DNA from: Paramuribaculum sp.
GTDB taxonomy: Bacteria > Bacteroidota > Bacteroidia > Bacteroidales > Muribaculaceae
Assembly (NCBI GenBank): GCA_029060545.1
Contig: JAIDTT010000066.1
Coordinates: forward strand, 1 to 48,385
DNA length: 48,385 nt
Direction: 5' to 3'
A program made the position numbers and the translations under genes. Below, piece by piece: positions 26,097-34,931 of this stretch (the stretch's first letter is position 1; each line of letters begins with the position of its first letter). Under the pieces are notes generated by a model, which saw only the letters and a list, made by a program, of their open reading frames with translations, was not told the DNA's origin and made no database searches.

Positions 26097-27029
26097 TTAT
26101 TGATTTTTCGGTTTGTTGGCAGGTATCACCATGTCGGGATTGATGGGCGCTCCGCGCACGGCTTGTCCGGCATTGACGTCGCCTCCCACCATCATGGTGG
26201 AGGCATCCACCTCCTCGGGGTTCTCCTCCTCGGTGATTATGAACGGGTCGGGGAGCGACTTGTCGCGGCGTGTGGCTACGATCTGGCCGTCCCACTTCAC
26301 GGATATGGTGTCGTAGTACTCCCAGCCATGTACGGGCATCACACGGCGATACATCGCTTTGACGCGGCTAAGCTTGTCGGCGAGATTGAGTGTGTCGCCG
26401 AGATTCACCACATGGCCCCGCACCATCGGCACCAGAAATATATCAGTGGGCGATGTGACCTTGATCATCGATACCATCGACGACCATAGCGAGTCGGCGG
26501 CAATCATGTCGAGCAGGGGCAGCAGCGAGGTGGCCGGGAGAGTGGCGGGGCCGAAGTCGCCCACGATCACCGGCACGTCGAGGTGGTAGCGTGCGTCGGC
26601 GCGCATCTGCTTGCCCCGGCGGTTGATATAGTAGGAGTCGTTGGTCTCCTTCTGTGTGAGCGGGAAGATGCGGGCTACGGGACGCATCGGATAGACGTCG
26701 ATGAGCAGCTTGCCGTTCGACAGGATGTTGACCGACACGTGCTCTATCTTGTCGAGAGCCTGAAGCGACCGCTCGATGCTGTCGAGGTTGAGGCGCGACA
26801 GGGGTATGCGTCCCTGCAGCTGCGGCAGATTGCCGAGCTCGCGCGACAGACCTTCGGGTGTGACGAATTTCAGCTCCGAGGTATCGTGGATGGTGATGAG
26901 GATATTGCCCATCATACGCTTCTCAGTGGCGTTGTGACTGAGTATGGTGACGGTCACGAGATATGCGGCCACCAGCACCGTAAGGCAGGGCAACAACCAT
27001 TTGGGACGATATTTGGAGCGCGTTCTCAC
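26097..27029 (-). CDS. ftsQ: Cell division protein FtsQ (DivIB-like)
   Basis: The 310-residue bitopic protein has a short positive N-terminus (MRTRSKYRPKW), one membrane helix (about 12-31, LLPCLTVLVAAYLVTVTILS), and a periplasmic POTRA/FtsQ region with the pattern IERSLQALDKIEHVSVNILS and the conserved VYPMRPVARIFP. It links the early and late division machinery. The C-terminus beyond about residue 250 is Pro/Glu/Asn-rich and probably disordered. The gene sits two bases downstream of murC and before ftsA, its normal position. Confidence 0.88.
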   Translation of the reverse strand: MRTRSKYRPKWLLPCLTVLVAAYLVTVTILSHNATEKRMMGNILITIHDTSELKFVTPEGLSRELGNLPQLQGRIPLSRLNLDSIERSLQALDKIEHVSVNILSNGKLLIDVYPMRPVARIFPLTQKETNDSYYINRRGKQMRADARYHLDVPVIVGDFGPATLPATSLLPLLDMIAADSLWSSMVSMIKVTSPTDIFLVPMVRGHVVNLGDTLNLADKLSRVKAMYRRVMPVHGWEYYDTISVKWDGQIVATRRDKSLPDPFIITEEENPEEVDASTMMVGGDVNAGQAVRGAPINPDMVIPANKPKNQ

Positions 27030-27031
27030 TA

Positions 27032-28396
27032 TTAATGCGACAGGATTGTTACGATACTATTAAGCGTATTGACTATATCGCCGGCTCCGGCTGTGAGGAG
27101 CAGCGGGGGATTGAGGGCGGCCACATCCATCGGAAGTGTTTCGAGCGTCGATTTCGACTTGGCGGTGGTGATGCGGTCGAAGATGATGTCGGAAGTGACT
27201 CCCGGTATGGGTAACTCGCGAGCCGGATAGATGGGTAGCAGGATGGCGTGGTCGGCCAGCGAGAGAGCCTCGGCAAACTCCGGGGCGAAGTCGCGCGTGC
27301 GGCTGTAGAGGTGAGGCTGAAAAGCCACTGTGAGAGGTGTGGATGGATAGAGGGCTTTCACAGAGAGTATGGCCTGACGGAGTTCGTCGGGATGATGGGC
27401 GTAGTCGTCGATAACCACGCGGCCGGGTATGCGCAGATGATATTCGAAGCGACGCTTCGGGCCCAGGAATGAGGCCATGGCTACTCGGGTGTCCAGGCTG
27501 TCGAGACCGGTGGCACACCACACTGCGGCCATAGCCGCTATGGCATTTTCGATATTGATCTCCACTGGCACGCCGAGCTGAATGTCGGCTAAGGTACCGT
27601 CGGGAGTGACGAGATCGAAGGTGATGGTGCCGTCGGCGCGGCGTATGCGTTCGGCATGGAAGTCGCCGCCATCGCGGCTGTAGGTATAGACGGTCACGTC
27701 GGGGTTGGGGCGTGGCTTCAGTTTCAGGCCGGTGTGGACGATGAGGAATCCGCCGGGGCGTATGAGCTCGGTGAAGTGTGCGAAACTTTCCAGATAAGCC
27801 TCTTCGGTGCCGTATATGTCGAGATGGTCGGGATCTGTGGCGGTGATCACTGCCACATAGGGGCGGAGGTGATGGAATGAGCGGTCGTACTCGTCGGCCT
27901 CGATCACCGACAGGTCGCTGTCGGGGTGGAGGAGGAAATTGGTGCCGTAGTTGCGCAGCACTCCGCCCAGGAAGGCGTTGCATCCGCAGGGCATCGTGTG
28001 GAGCAGATGGGCGGCCATCGACGAAGTGGTGGTCTTGCCATGTGTCCCGGCGAAGCAGAGACTGCGGGAGTTACGGGTGATGAGGCCGAGCACAGCGGCG
28101 CGCTTCACCACCTCGAATCCGCCGTCGCGGAAATACTGCATTATGGCATTGCTTTCGGGCACTGCCGGAGTGTAGACCACCAACGTGGACTCGGGCGAGC
28201 GCATCTCGTCGGGTATCAGTGCGGGATCGTCGGAGAATACGATGTCGACACCCTCGGCACGTAGCTTGTCGGTGAGTTCGGTGGGAGTGCGATCGTAGCC
28301 TGCCACGCGGCATCCGCAGGCAAGGAAGTAGCGCTCGAGGGCGGCCATACCTATGCCGCCGGCTCCAAGGAAGAATATGTTGGGCTTAATTTTCAT
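27032..28396 (-). CDS. murC: UDP-N-acetylmuramate--L-alanine ligase
   Basis: The 454-residue Mur ligase adds L-Ala to UDP-MurNAc with ATP, the first step of the peptide stem. The N-terminal Rossmann motif is GAGGIGMAALERYF, and the ATP P-loop is GTHGKTTT (117-124). The central region carries EADEYDRSFHHLRP and ITATDPDHLDIYG, typical of MurC. The C-terminal domain contains DDYAHHPDELRQAI. Length is in the usual range. It overlaps murG by 11 bases and lies two bases before ftsQ. Confidence 0.96.
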   Translation of the reverse strand: MKIKPNIFFLGAGGIGMAALERYFLACGCRVAGYDRTPTELTDKLRAEGVDIVFSDDPALIPDEMRSPESTLVVYTPAVPESNAIMQYFRDGGFEVVKRAAVLGLITRNSRSLCFAGTHGKTTTSSMAAHLLHTMPCGCNAFLGGVLRNYGTNFLLHPDSDLSVIEADEYDRSFHHLRPYVAVITATDPDHLDIYGTEEAYLESFAHFTELIRPGGFLIVHTGLKLKPRPNPDVTVYTYSRDGGDFHAERIRRADGTITFDLVTPDGTLADIQLGVPVEINIENAIAAMAAVWCATGLDSLDTRVAMASFLGPKRRFEYHLRIPGRVVIDDYAHHPDELRQAILSVKALYPSTPLTVAFQPHLYSRTRDFAPEFAEALSLADHAILLPIYPARELPIPGVTSDIIFDRITTAKSKSTLETLPMDVAALNPPLLLTAGAGDIVNTLNSIVTILSH

Positions 28397-29495
28397 TGTC
28401 TATTATACGGTCTACTTCGTCGGCAATCTTCTCGTCGCTGTCGCGCAGAGCCATGCGGCTTACGTTGGCCGACAGCGAGGCGAGTGTGTCGGGATCGGAT
28501 ATTACTGAAAGGATTTCGTCGGCAAGGCAGGCGCGGGCGTCGGCATCGAGCACCATACGTGCGGCATCGGCCTTGACAAGCGCGAGGGCATTCTTGCGCT
28601 GATGATCCTCGGCCACGTTGGGCGATGGCACGAGTATGGCGGGTTTGCCGAGCAGTTGCAGTTCGGATATGGTGGCTGCGCCTGCACGGGCCACCACGAG
28701 GTCGGCGGCGGCGTAGGCCGTGGCCATCTCGGATATGAAGGCCGAGGCTTTGATTCCGGGATATCCGGCTGCCTGACGCTGTGCCTTTTCGGCGTAGCTC
28801 TTGCCGGTCTGCCACAGCACCTGAATGCCGGCTTCGGCCAGACGCGGCAGGGCGGCGCTCATACTCTCGTTGATGGTGAGGGCGCCGAGGCTACCGCCTA
28901 CCACAAGCAGCAGCTTGCGCTCAGGATCGAAGCCGAGGGCTTTGCGGGCAGCTTCAGGGGGTGTGGTGCAGGTGGCTATATCGTGGCGTATAGGATTGCC
29001 GGTTAGCACTATGGCCTCTTTGGGGAAGAAGCGCTCCATTTCGTCGTAGGCCACGCAGATGCTTCGGGCGCCGCGCGCGAGCATCTTGTTGGTGACTCCG
29101 GCGTAGGAGTTCTGCTCCTGTATCAGAGTGGGTATGCCTGCCTTCTGCGCAGCCTTGAGCATAGGGCCGCTGGCATAGCCGCCCACACCTATACAGATAT
29201 CAGGACGGAAATCGCGCAGAATCCGTCGGGCGCGCCGCATACTCTTGAAGAGCTTGGCCACTACGGCGAAGTTGCGCCATAGTCTGCGACGGTCGAATCC
29301 GGCTACCGGCAGACCGGTGATCTCGAATCCGGCGGCAGGCACGCGCTCCATCTCCATACGCCCGAGGGCACCCACGAAGAGGAATTCCGCATCGGGATGG
29401 CGCCGGCGCAGTGCATTGGCTATGGCTATGGCGGGGAAAATGTGTCCGCCGGTGCCACCGCCGCTGATGATTATTCTATATGGTGTATTGCTCAT
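28386..29495 (-). CDS. murG: Undecaprenyl-PP-MurNAc-pentapeptide GlcNAc transferase
   Basis: The 369-residue GT28 enzyme turns lipid I into lipid II at the inner face of the cytoplasmic membrane. The N-terminal glycine-rich loop GGGTGGHIFPA (12-22), the second loop VGGYASGPMLKAA, and the donor-site GGSLGALTIN and ARAGAATISELQLLGKPAIL segments are all present. It overlaps ftsW by four bases and murC by 11, so the three genes are translationally linked. Confidence 0.97.
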   Translation of the reverse strand: MSNTPYRIIISGGGTGGHIFPAIAIANALRRRHPDAEFLFVGALGRMEMERVPAAGFEITGLPVAGFDRRRLWRNFAVVAKLFKSMRRARRILRDFRPDICIGVGGYASGPMLKAAQKAGIPTLIQEQNSYAGVTNKMLARGARSICVAYDEMERFFPKEAIVLTGNPIRHDIATCTTPPEAARKALGFDPERKLLLVVGGSLGALTINESMSAALPRLAEAGIQVLWQTGKSYAEKAQRQAAGYPGIKASAFISEMATAYAAADLVVARAGAATISELQLLGKPAILVPSPNVAEDHQRKNALALVKADAARMVLDADARACLADEILSVISDPDTLASLSANVSRMALRDSDEKIADEVDRIIDNEN

Positions 29496-30811
29496 AACTG
29501 CGAGGGATTTTCGGTACGTAACTGTTCGGGAAGCGATTCCTCCTCAAGCTTCATCTCCTTGCGCTTGGCGGAAGTGCGGGCGGCGAATCGGCTCACGCTT
29601 AGCATTATGCCGAAGGCTACCGAGGTGATGATGATGGAGGTACCGCCTTTGGATATGAGTGGTAGCGGCTGCCCCGACACCGGTATCACTCCGGTGACGA
29701 TACAAATATGAAACAGTGCCTGAAACACGATCGTGAGCGCCATGCCGATCACGAGTTGAGCCGGGAGCGCCCTGACGCATTGCGATGCGATGGCGCTCGC
29801 ACGGGCGAGCAGCCACAGGTAGAGTATAAGCACGAATATGCCACCTACCAGACCTATCTCTTCTACGATGATGGAGTAGATATAGTCGGTGAAAGCCAGT
29901 GGCAGGCGCGACGTCTCACGCGAATTGCCGGGGCCGACGCCTATCACTCCGCCGTGAGCCTGTGCTATATAGCCGAGCATCTCCTGACGGTTGTCGCTGG
30001 TGATTGGCTGCTCGTATTTAGGCACGCCGGATCCGAGGAAGTCGGAGATACGGCGCCCCCATTCGTTGGTACGGTCTACCTTCTCCTCTACCACCATCTC
30101 GGTGTCGGGCTTGTCGGACTTGCGCAGCTGCTTATATATCACATAGCATCCGAAGCATGCGCCGTAGATGAGCAGTACGGTGAGTATCTTGCGCACGCTC
30201 ATACCGCCCACTACCATCATGGAGAAGCTGATACACATCAGCAGCAGGGTATTGGTGAGGCCCTGCGGAGCGAGCAATGCGCCGTAGAGAAGGATCACGG
30301 AGGCTGCTACTATCACGCCGCGATTGGACACTCCGCCACTGTCGCGGAGCTTGGAGTGCACCATCACGAGCGACACTATCGTGGCTGCCGAGAGCTTGAG
30401 CATCTCCGACGGATAGAGCGAGAAGAATCCGAGATGGATGGAGCGGCGCGCTCCGTTGACTATCGTACCGCAACAGATGGTGGCGATCATCAGCACTACC
30501 GATACTACGGCGAATGGTATGATGCAGCGGGCTATCTTGCGATAGTGAGTGCGCTGGAGGAAGTAGACGATGCCGAAGCCTATGAGGAGAAACATCACGT
30601 GGCGCACGATCGTGCCGTAGACACCGAGACCGGCATCGCGTACCTCCTGAGAGGAGGCGCTGTAGAGCTCGATCACGGATATGAAGCAGAGCAGTATGTA
30701 GATACCCCAGATATGCTTGTCGCCCTTGGCTACCGGTGCGTATGTATCGGCAGGTGTGGGAGCAGGCGCCGGAGTGGGTTCGGCTGCAGGGGCTGTGGTC
30801 AATGGTTGCAT
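29492..30811 (-). CDS. ftsW: SEDS-family lipid II polymerase FtsW
   Basis: The 439-residue protein has about ten membrane helices and is the septal peptidoglycan glycosyltransferase that acts with FtsI. SEDS signatures are seen: LGFFSLYPSEMLKLSAATIV in the middle helices, and the C-terminal motif VSGQPLPLISKGGTSIIITS. The N-terminal ~35 residues are Pro/Ala/Thr-rich and cytoplasmic. It overlaps murD by 13 bases and murG by four. Confidence 0.95.
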   Translation of the reverse strand: MQPLTTAPAAEPTPAPAPTPADTYAPVAKGDKHIWGIYILLCFISVIELYSASSQEVRDAGLGVYGTIVRHVMFLLIGFGIVYFLQRTHYRKIARCIIPFAVVSVVLMIATICCGTIVNGARRSIHLGFFSLYPSEMLKLSAATIVSLVMVHSKLRDSGGVSNRGVIVAASVILLYGALLAPQGLTNTLLLMCISFSMMVVGGMSVRKILTVLLIYGACFGCYVIYKQLRKSDKPDTEMVVEEKVDRTNEWGRRISDFLGSGVPKYEQPITSDNRQEMLGYIAQAHGGVIGVGPGNSRETSRLPLAFTDYIYSIIVEEIGLVGGIFVLILYLWLLARASAIASQCVRALPAQLVIGMALTIVFQALFHICIVTGVIPVSGQPLPLISKGGTSIIITSVAFGIMLSVSRFAARTSAKRKEMKLEEESLPEQLRTENPSQL

Positions 30812-32184
30812 ATATCGGAAGAGAGTTTTTTCACGGCGTCGCGGAAGAGATCGCCGCGGTGTTCGTAGGAATTGAACAGGTCGAAGCTGGCGCAGCAGGG
30901 CGAGAGGAGCACGGTGTCGCCTTCGGCAGCGAGCTCGCGGCAGGCGGCCACGGCTTCGTCGAGCGAGTGAGTGGAGCGGATGGCGGGTACTTCGGCCGAA
31001 AAGAAGTCGAGAAGCTTGGCATTGTCCTTACCCATACACACCACTGCTTTCACCTTGCGGCGCACCAGAGGCAGGATTTCGGAGTAGTCGTTGCCTTTGT
31101 CCTTGCCTCCGAGGATAAGTACCACGGAGGGCTCCGATTTCTCGGGCATGCACTCGAGGGCATACCAGCAGGAGTTGACGTTGGTAGCCTTTGAGTCGTT
31201 GATCCATGTCACACCGTCGACCACACCGATGCGCTCCAAGCGATGGCTTACGCCTTCGAAGTCGCTCAGGGCGCGGCGTATGTCGTCGCGGCGTATATCG
31301 AGCAGGCAGGCCGACAGACCGGCAGCCAGAGAGTTATAGAGATTATGCAGGCCGTGGAGCGAGAGCTCGCTGCGGGGCATCGTCATGGATGTGCCGGGGG
31401 TGCTGAACACGATTTCGTCGCTCTCCTTGTCGACCCATGCGCGGCTCTCGGGGAGCGGCTCTTCGGAGAAGGGGTAGAGCGATGCTTCGGTGGTGACGTG
31501 TTCGAGCTGGCGGGCTATCACCGGGTCGTCGTGCCAGTAGATGAATGCGTCCTGAGGGGTGAGATTGTTGAGGATGCGGAATTTGGCGTTGACGTAGTTC
31601 TGCATCTTGCCGTCGTAGCGATCGAGATGGTCGGGGGTGATATTGAGTATCACGGCTATGTTGGCTCGGAAGTCGTACATATTTTCGAGCTGAAACGACG
31701 ACAGTTCGATCACATATACGTCGTGTGGCTCGCGAGCCACCTGCAACGCGAGGCTTCGTCCGACGTTGCCGGCCAGACCTACGTTGACACCGGCGTCGCG
31801 GAGTATGTGGTAGGTGAGCATCGTGGTGGTAGTCTTGCCGTTGCTGCCGGTGATACACACCATCTTCGACTTGGTGTAGCGGCCGGCGAATTCGATTTCG
31901 GAGATCACGGGGATGCCTTTCTCTGCTATTGCTTTCATCACTGGTGCCGTGGGGGGTATGCCGGGCGATTTGACCACCTGGTCAGCCGAGAGTATTTTGT
32001 CGAGGGTGTGTCCGCCCTGCTCCCAGTCGATGCCTTCGGCGCTGAGTATGTCGGCATATCGCGCCGGCACGGTGCCGAAGTCCGACAGGAATACTTTCAT
32101 GCCGAGATCTTTGGCAAGGATAGCTGCTCCGACGCCGCTTTCGCCGCCGCCGAGCACTACGGTATATGTGGGATTGGACTCCAT
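30799..32184 (-). CDS. murD: UDP-N-acetylmuramoylalanine--D-glutamate ligase
   Basis: The 461-residue Mur ligase adds D-Glu to UDP-MurNAc-L-Ala. The N-terminal Rossmann loop is LGGGESGVGAAILAK. The ATP site is GSNGKTT (113-119), followed by ELSSFQLENM and ILNITPDHLDRYDG; the C-terminal domain has NDSKATNVNSCWYALE and LSPCCASFDLFNSYEHRGD, all MurD hallmarks. It lies seven bases after mraY and overlaps ftsW by 13. Confidence 0.97.
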   Translation of the reverse strand: MESNPTYTVVLGGGESGVGAAILAKDLGMKVFLSDFGTVPARYADILSAEGIDWEQGGHTLDKILSADQVVKSPGIPPTAPVMKAIAEKGIPVISEIEFAGRYTKSKMVCITGSNGKTTTTMLTYHILRDAGVNVGLAGNVGRSLALQVAREPHDVYVIELSSFQLENMYDFRANIAVILNITPDHLDRYDGKMQNYVNAKFRILNNLTPQDAFIYWHDDPVIARQLEHVTTEASLYPFSEEPLPESRAWVDKESDEIVFSTPGTSMTMPRSELSLHGLHNLYNSLAAGLSACLLDIRRDDIRRALSDFEGVSHRLERIGVVDGVTWINDSKATNVNSCWYALECMPEKSEPSVVLILGGKDKGNDYSEILPLVRRKVKAVVCMGKDNAKLLDFFSAEVPAIRSTHSLDEAVAACRELAAEGDTVLLSPCCASFDLFNSYEHRGDLFRDAVKKLSSDICNH

Positions 32185-32191
32185 AGATGTA

Positions 32192-33454
32192 TTATCGTAT
32201 TTTCAAGGTTACAAATGTAAATATGGCCAGAAGGATACCTATGATCCAGAATCGGGTCACGATCTTCGACTCGGGAATGGGGGCATAGGGACGCTGCACG
32301 AGTGCCTCGATACCGGCGTTGCCGGGCTTCTGGAAGTGGTGGTGGAGGGGGGTCATCTTGAAGATGCGGCGTCCGGTGCCGGTGCGTCGGCGTGTCATCT
32401 TGAAGTATGCGACCTGAAGTATCACCGAAAGGTCCTCGATGAAGAAGATAGCGCAGAGCACCGGTATGAGCAGCTCCTTGCGGATGAGGATGGCAAACAC
32501 GGCTATGATGCCCCCGATGGTGAGCGAGCCGGTGTCGCCCATGAATACCTGCGCGGGATAAGTATTGTACCAGAGGAAGCCGATGAGGGCGCCGATGAAT
32601 GCCGACATATACACTACCAGCTCGCCGCTGTCGGGGATATACATGATGTTGAGGTAGGAGGAGTAGATGATGTTGCCTCCGAGATAGGCCATGATGGCGA
32701 GTGCCACGCCTATTATCGCCGAGGTGCCTGTACAGAGTCCGTCGAGTCCGTCGGTGAGGTTGGCGCCGTTGGATGTAGCCGATACGGCGAAGATACACAC
32801 GAGTATGAATACGATCCAGCCGCCGGTGGTGGCCGACGAGCCCATCCAGGAGGTGAGCCATGTGTAGTCGAAGTTGTTGTTTTTCACGAAGGGGATAGTG
32901 GTGAGGGGTGCTTTCACTTCATCGGGAGTGTAGGTCACCACCACTTCGTTCTGAGCAGGCGATTCCACTTCTATATTGGAGTGCATCACTACCTTGGGGC
33001 TGAGCCACATGGTAAGACCCACGAGCAGACCGAGGCCTACCTGACCCACGATCTTGAATTTGCCCTTCATGCCATCCTTATTGTGCTTCTTGAGCTTGAG
33101 GTAGTCGTCGAGGAAGCCGAGGATTCCGAGCCACACGGTAGCCACGATCATCAGTATCATATACACATTGTCGAGCTTGCCTACGAGCAGGCAGGGTATG
33201 AGTATCGACATGATGATGATGACGCCGCCCATCGTTGGGGTGCCCTTCTTCTCGAGCTGACCCTGCAGTCCGAGGTCGCGCACGATTTCGCCTACCTGCA
33301 TCATCTGCAGGCGGTCGATGATCTTGCGTCCGAACACGAGCGCGATAAACAGGGCGAGCATCATGGCCAGACCCGAACGGAATGTGATGTAGTCCATGAG
33401 GCGCGCTCCGGGGAAGTCGACGCCCTGAAGATATCTGAAGAGGTAGTAAAGCAT
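32192..33454 (-). CDS. mraY: Phospho-MurNAc-pentapeptide transferase
   Basis: The 420-residue polytopic enzyme makes lipid I by moving phospho-MurNAc-pentapeptide to undecaprenyl phosphate. Motifs: GTPTMGGVIIIMS, the Asp-rich FLDDYLKLKKHNKDGM, LTDGLDGLCTGTSAI, and the HHHFQ region near the C-terminus (TPLHHHFQK). About ten membrane helices are visible. A ~60-residue insertion with NEVVVTYTPDEVK lies between helices; long mraY with such a loop is typical for Bacteroidota. Six bases separate it from murE. Confidence 0.96.
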   Translation of the reverse strand: MLYYLFRYLQGVDFPGARLMDYITFRSGLAMMLALFIALVFGRKIIDRLQMMQVGEIVRDLGLQGQLEKKGTPTMGGVIIIMSILIPCLLVGKLDNVYMILMIVATVWLGILGFLDDYLKLKKHNKDGMKGKFKIVGQVGLGLLVGLTMWLSPKVVMHSNIEVESPAQNEVVVTYTPDEVKAPLTTIPFVKNNNFDYTWLTSWMGSSATTGGWIVFILVCIFAVSATSNGANLTDGLDGLCTGTSAIIGVALAIMAYLGGNIIYSSYLNIMYIPDSGELVVYMSAFIGALIGFLWYNTYPAQVFMGDTGSLTIGGIIAVFAILIRKELLIPVLCAIFFIEDLSVILQVAYFKMTRRRTGTGRRIFKMTPLHHHFQKPGNAGIEALVQRPYAPIPESKIVTRFWIIGILLAIFTFVTLKIR

Positions 33455-33460
33455 TGCGGA

Positions 33461-34918
33461 TTAGAGTTGCTTGATGATTTCCATTACTGTTTCGCGATCG
33501 TCGAAGTGGTGTTTCACACCCTGAATCTCCTGATAGTCCTCGTGGCCTTTGCCGGCGATAAGCACTACCGATCCGGGAGCGGCAGTGGCCAGCGCGGTGC
33601 GTATGGCCTCGCGACGGTCGGCGATGGAGAGGGTGATGCGGCGAGCTTCGGCGGTGAGGCCTGCTTCCATATCGTGAATGATCTCGGCGGGATCCTCGAA
33701 GCGGGGATTGTCGGATGTGAGTATGAGTCGCTGGCTGCGGGCTGCGGCTTCGCGTGCCATCTCGGGGCGCTTCCCTTTGTCGCGGTTGCCTCCGGCTCCG
33801 ACCACTGTGACCACATAGCCCTGCGGGCCCACTACGTCGCGTATGGTGTCGAGCACGTTGACCAGAGCATCGGGGGTGTGGGCGTAGTCCACGATAGCGG
33901 TGATGCCCTGCGGAGTGTGGATGGTCTGGAAGCGTCCGGCCACGGGCACGAGCTGGCTCATGTGGCGCAGTACGGTGTCCTTATCCCAGCCCAGAAGGGT
34001 GGACGCGCCATACACTGCGGTGAGGTTGTAGGCATTGAAGCGGCCGGTAAACATTACCTCCACTTCGCGCGAGTTGATGCTCAGCAGGGTGCCGTCGAGG
34101 CGGCTTTCGAGTATCTTGGTCTGGAAGTTGGCGGGGCGCTGGAGGGAGTATGTGTAGACGCGGGCCATGGTGTTCTGCACCATAATGGAGCCGTGACGGT
34201 CGTCGGCATTGATCAGAGCGAAGGCATCGCGCGGCAGGATGTCGAAAAACATCTTTTTGGCTTCGAGATAGGCTTCGACGGTGACGTGATAGTCGAGGTG
34301 GTCGCGTGTGAGGTTGCTGAATATGCCTCCGGCGAATTTCAGTCCGGCGATGCGGTGCTGATGTGCGGCATGGGAGCTGACCTCCATTGCGGCGTAGCTA
34401 CATCCGGCCACCACCATGCGGTGGAGCAGCTCGTTGAGTTCGAGGGGGCCCGGTGTGGTCTGAGTGGCGGGCACGGCCTCGGTGTCGATATAGTTGCAGA
34501 CGGTGGAGAGCAGGCCGGCCTTGTAGCCCATCAGGCGCGCCATCTCGTAGATGAGGGTGGCAGTGGTGGTCTTGCCGTTGGTGCCTGTCACGCCTACGAG
34601 GGTGAGCTTGGTGGAGGGGTTGCCCCACCAGTGTGATGCGAGATAGCCGAGTGCCACTGCGGAGTTGGTGACGCGGATATATGTGACGGTAGACTCCAGG
34701 CGCTCGGGCAGTTCCTCGCATACGATAGCCGCGGCTCCGGCGAGAGTCACCAGAGGTATGAACTTGTGTCCGTCGACGTTGTAGCCGCGCACGGCTACGA
34801 AGAGCGAGCCGCGCTTGATCTTGCGTGAGTCGCATTCGAGCGATGTGATCTCTTTGTTTTCGCTGCCTATTATTTCCTCTACGGTAATGGCTGAAAGAAG
34901 GTCGGAAAGTGATTTCAT
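33461..34918 (-). CDS. murE: UDP-MurNAc-tripeptide synthetase (meso-diaminopimelate-adding MurE)
   Basis: The 485-residue Mur ligase adds the third stem-peptide residue. The ATP site is GTNGKTT (112-118). The substrate-selecting motif is DNPR (403-406, in LTSDNPRFEDPAEI), which in characterised MurE enzymes marks meso-diaminopimelate rather than lysine, so this organism should have DAP-type peptidoglycan. VSSHAAHQHRI and NLTRDHLDYH are also intact. It lies between ftsI and mraY with gaps of 6-13 bases. Confidence 0.97.
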   Translation of the reverse strand: MKSLSDLLSAITVEEIIGSENKEITSLECDSRKIKRGSLFVAVRGYNVDGHKFIPLVTLAGAAAIVCEELPERLESTVTYIRVTNSAVALGYLASHWWGNPSTKLTLVGVTGTNGKTTTATLIYEMARLMGYKAGLLSTVCNYIDTEAVPATQTTPGPLELNELLHRMVVAGCSYAAMEVSSHAAHQHRIAGLKFAGGIFSNLTRDHLDYHVTVEAYLEAKKMFFDILPRDAFALINADDRHGSIMVQNTMARVYTYSLQRPANFQTKILESRLDGTLLSINSREVEVMFTGRFNAYNLTAVYGASTLLGWDKDTVLRHMSQLVPVAGRFQTIHTPQGITAIVDYAHTPDALVNVLDTIRDVVGPQGYVVTVVGAGGNRDKGKRPEMAREAAARSQRLILTSDNPRFEDPAEIIHDMEAGLTAEARRITLSIADRREAIRTALATAAPGSVVLIAGKGHEDYQEIQGVKHHFDDRETVMEIIKQL

Positions 34919-34931
34919 ACTCCGGTGATTA

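Noticed and set aside
24511-26295. A longer FtsA with 71 extra N-terminal residues
   Set aside because: The extension is low-complexity Arg/His/Gly, overlaps ftsQ, and the normal family N-terminus begins at the ATG at 26082.
31913-34636. A 907-codon open frame on the plus strand opposite murD, mraY and murE
   Set aside because: It runs antisense to three strongly conserved genes, has odd composition (Gly/His/Glu/Val-rich) and no recognisable domain; it reflects the codon bias of the opposite strand.
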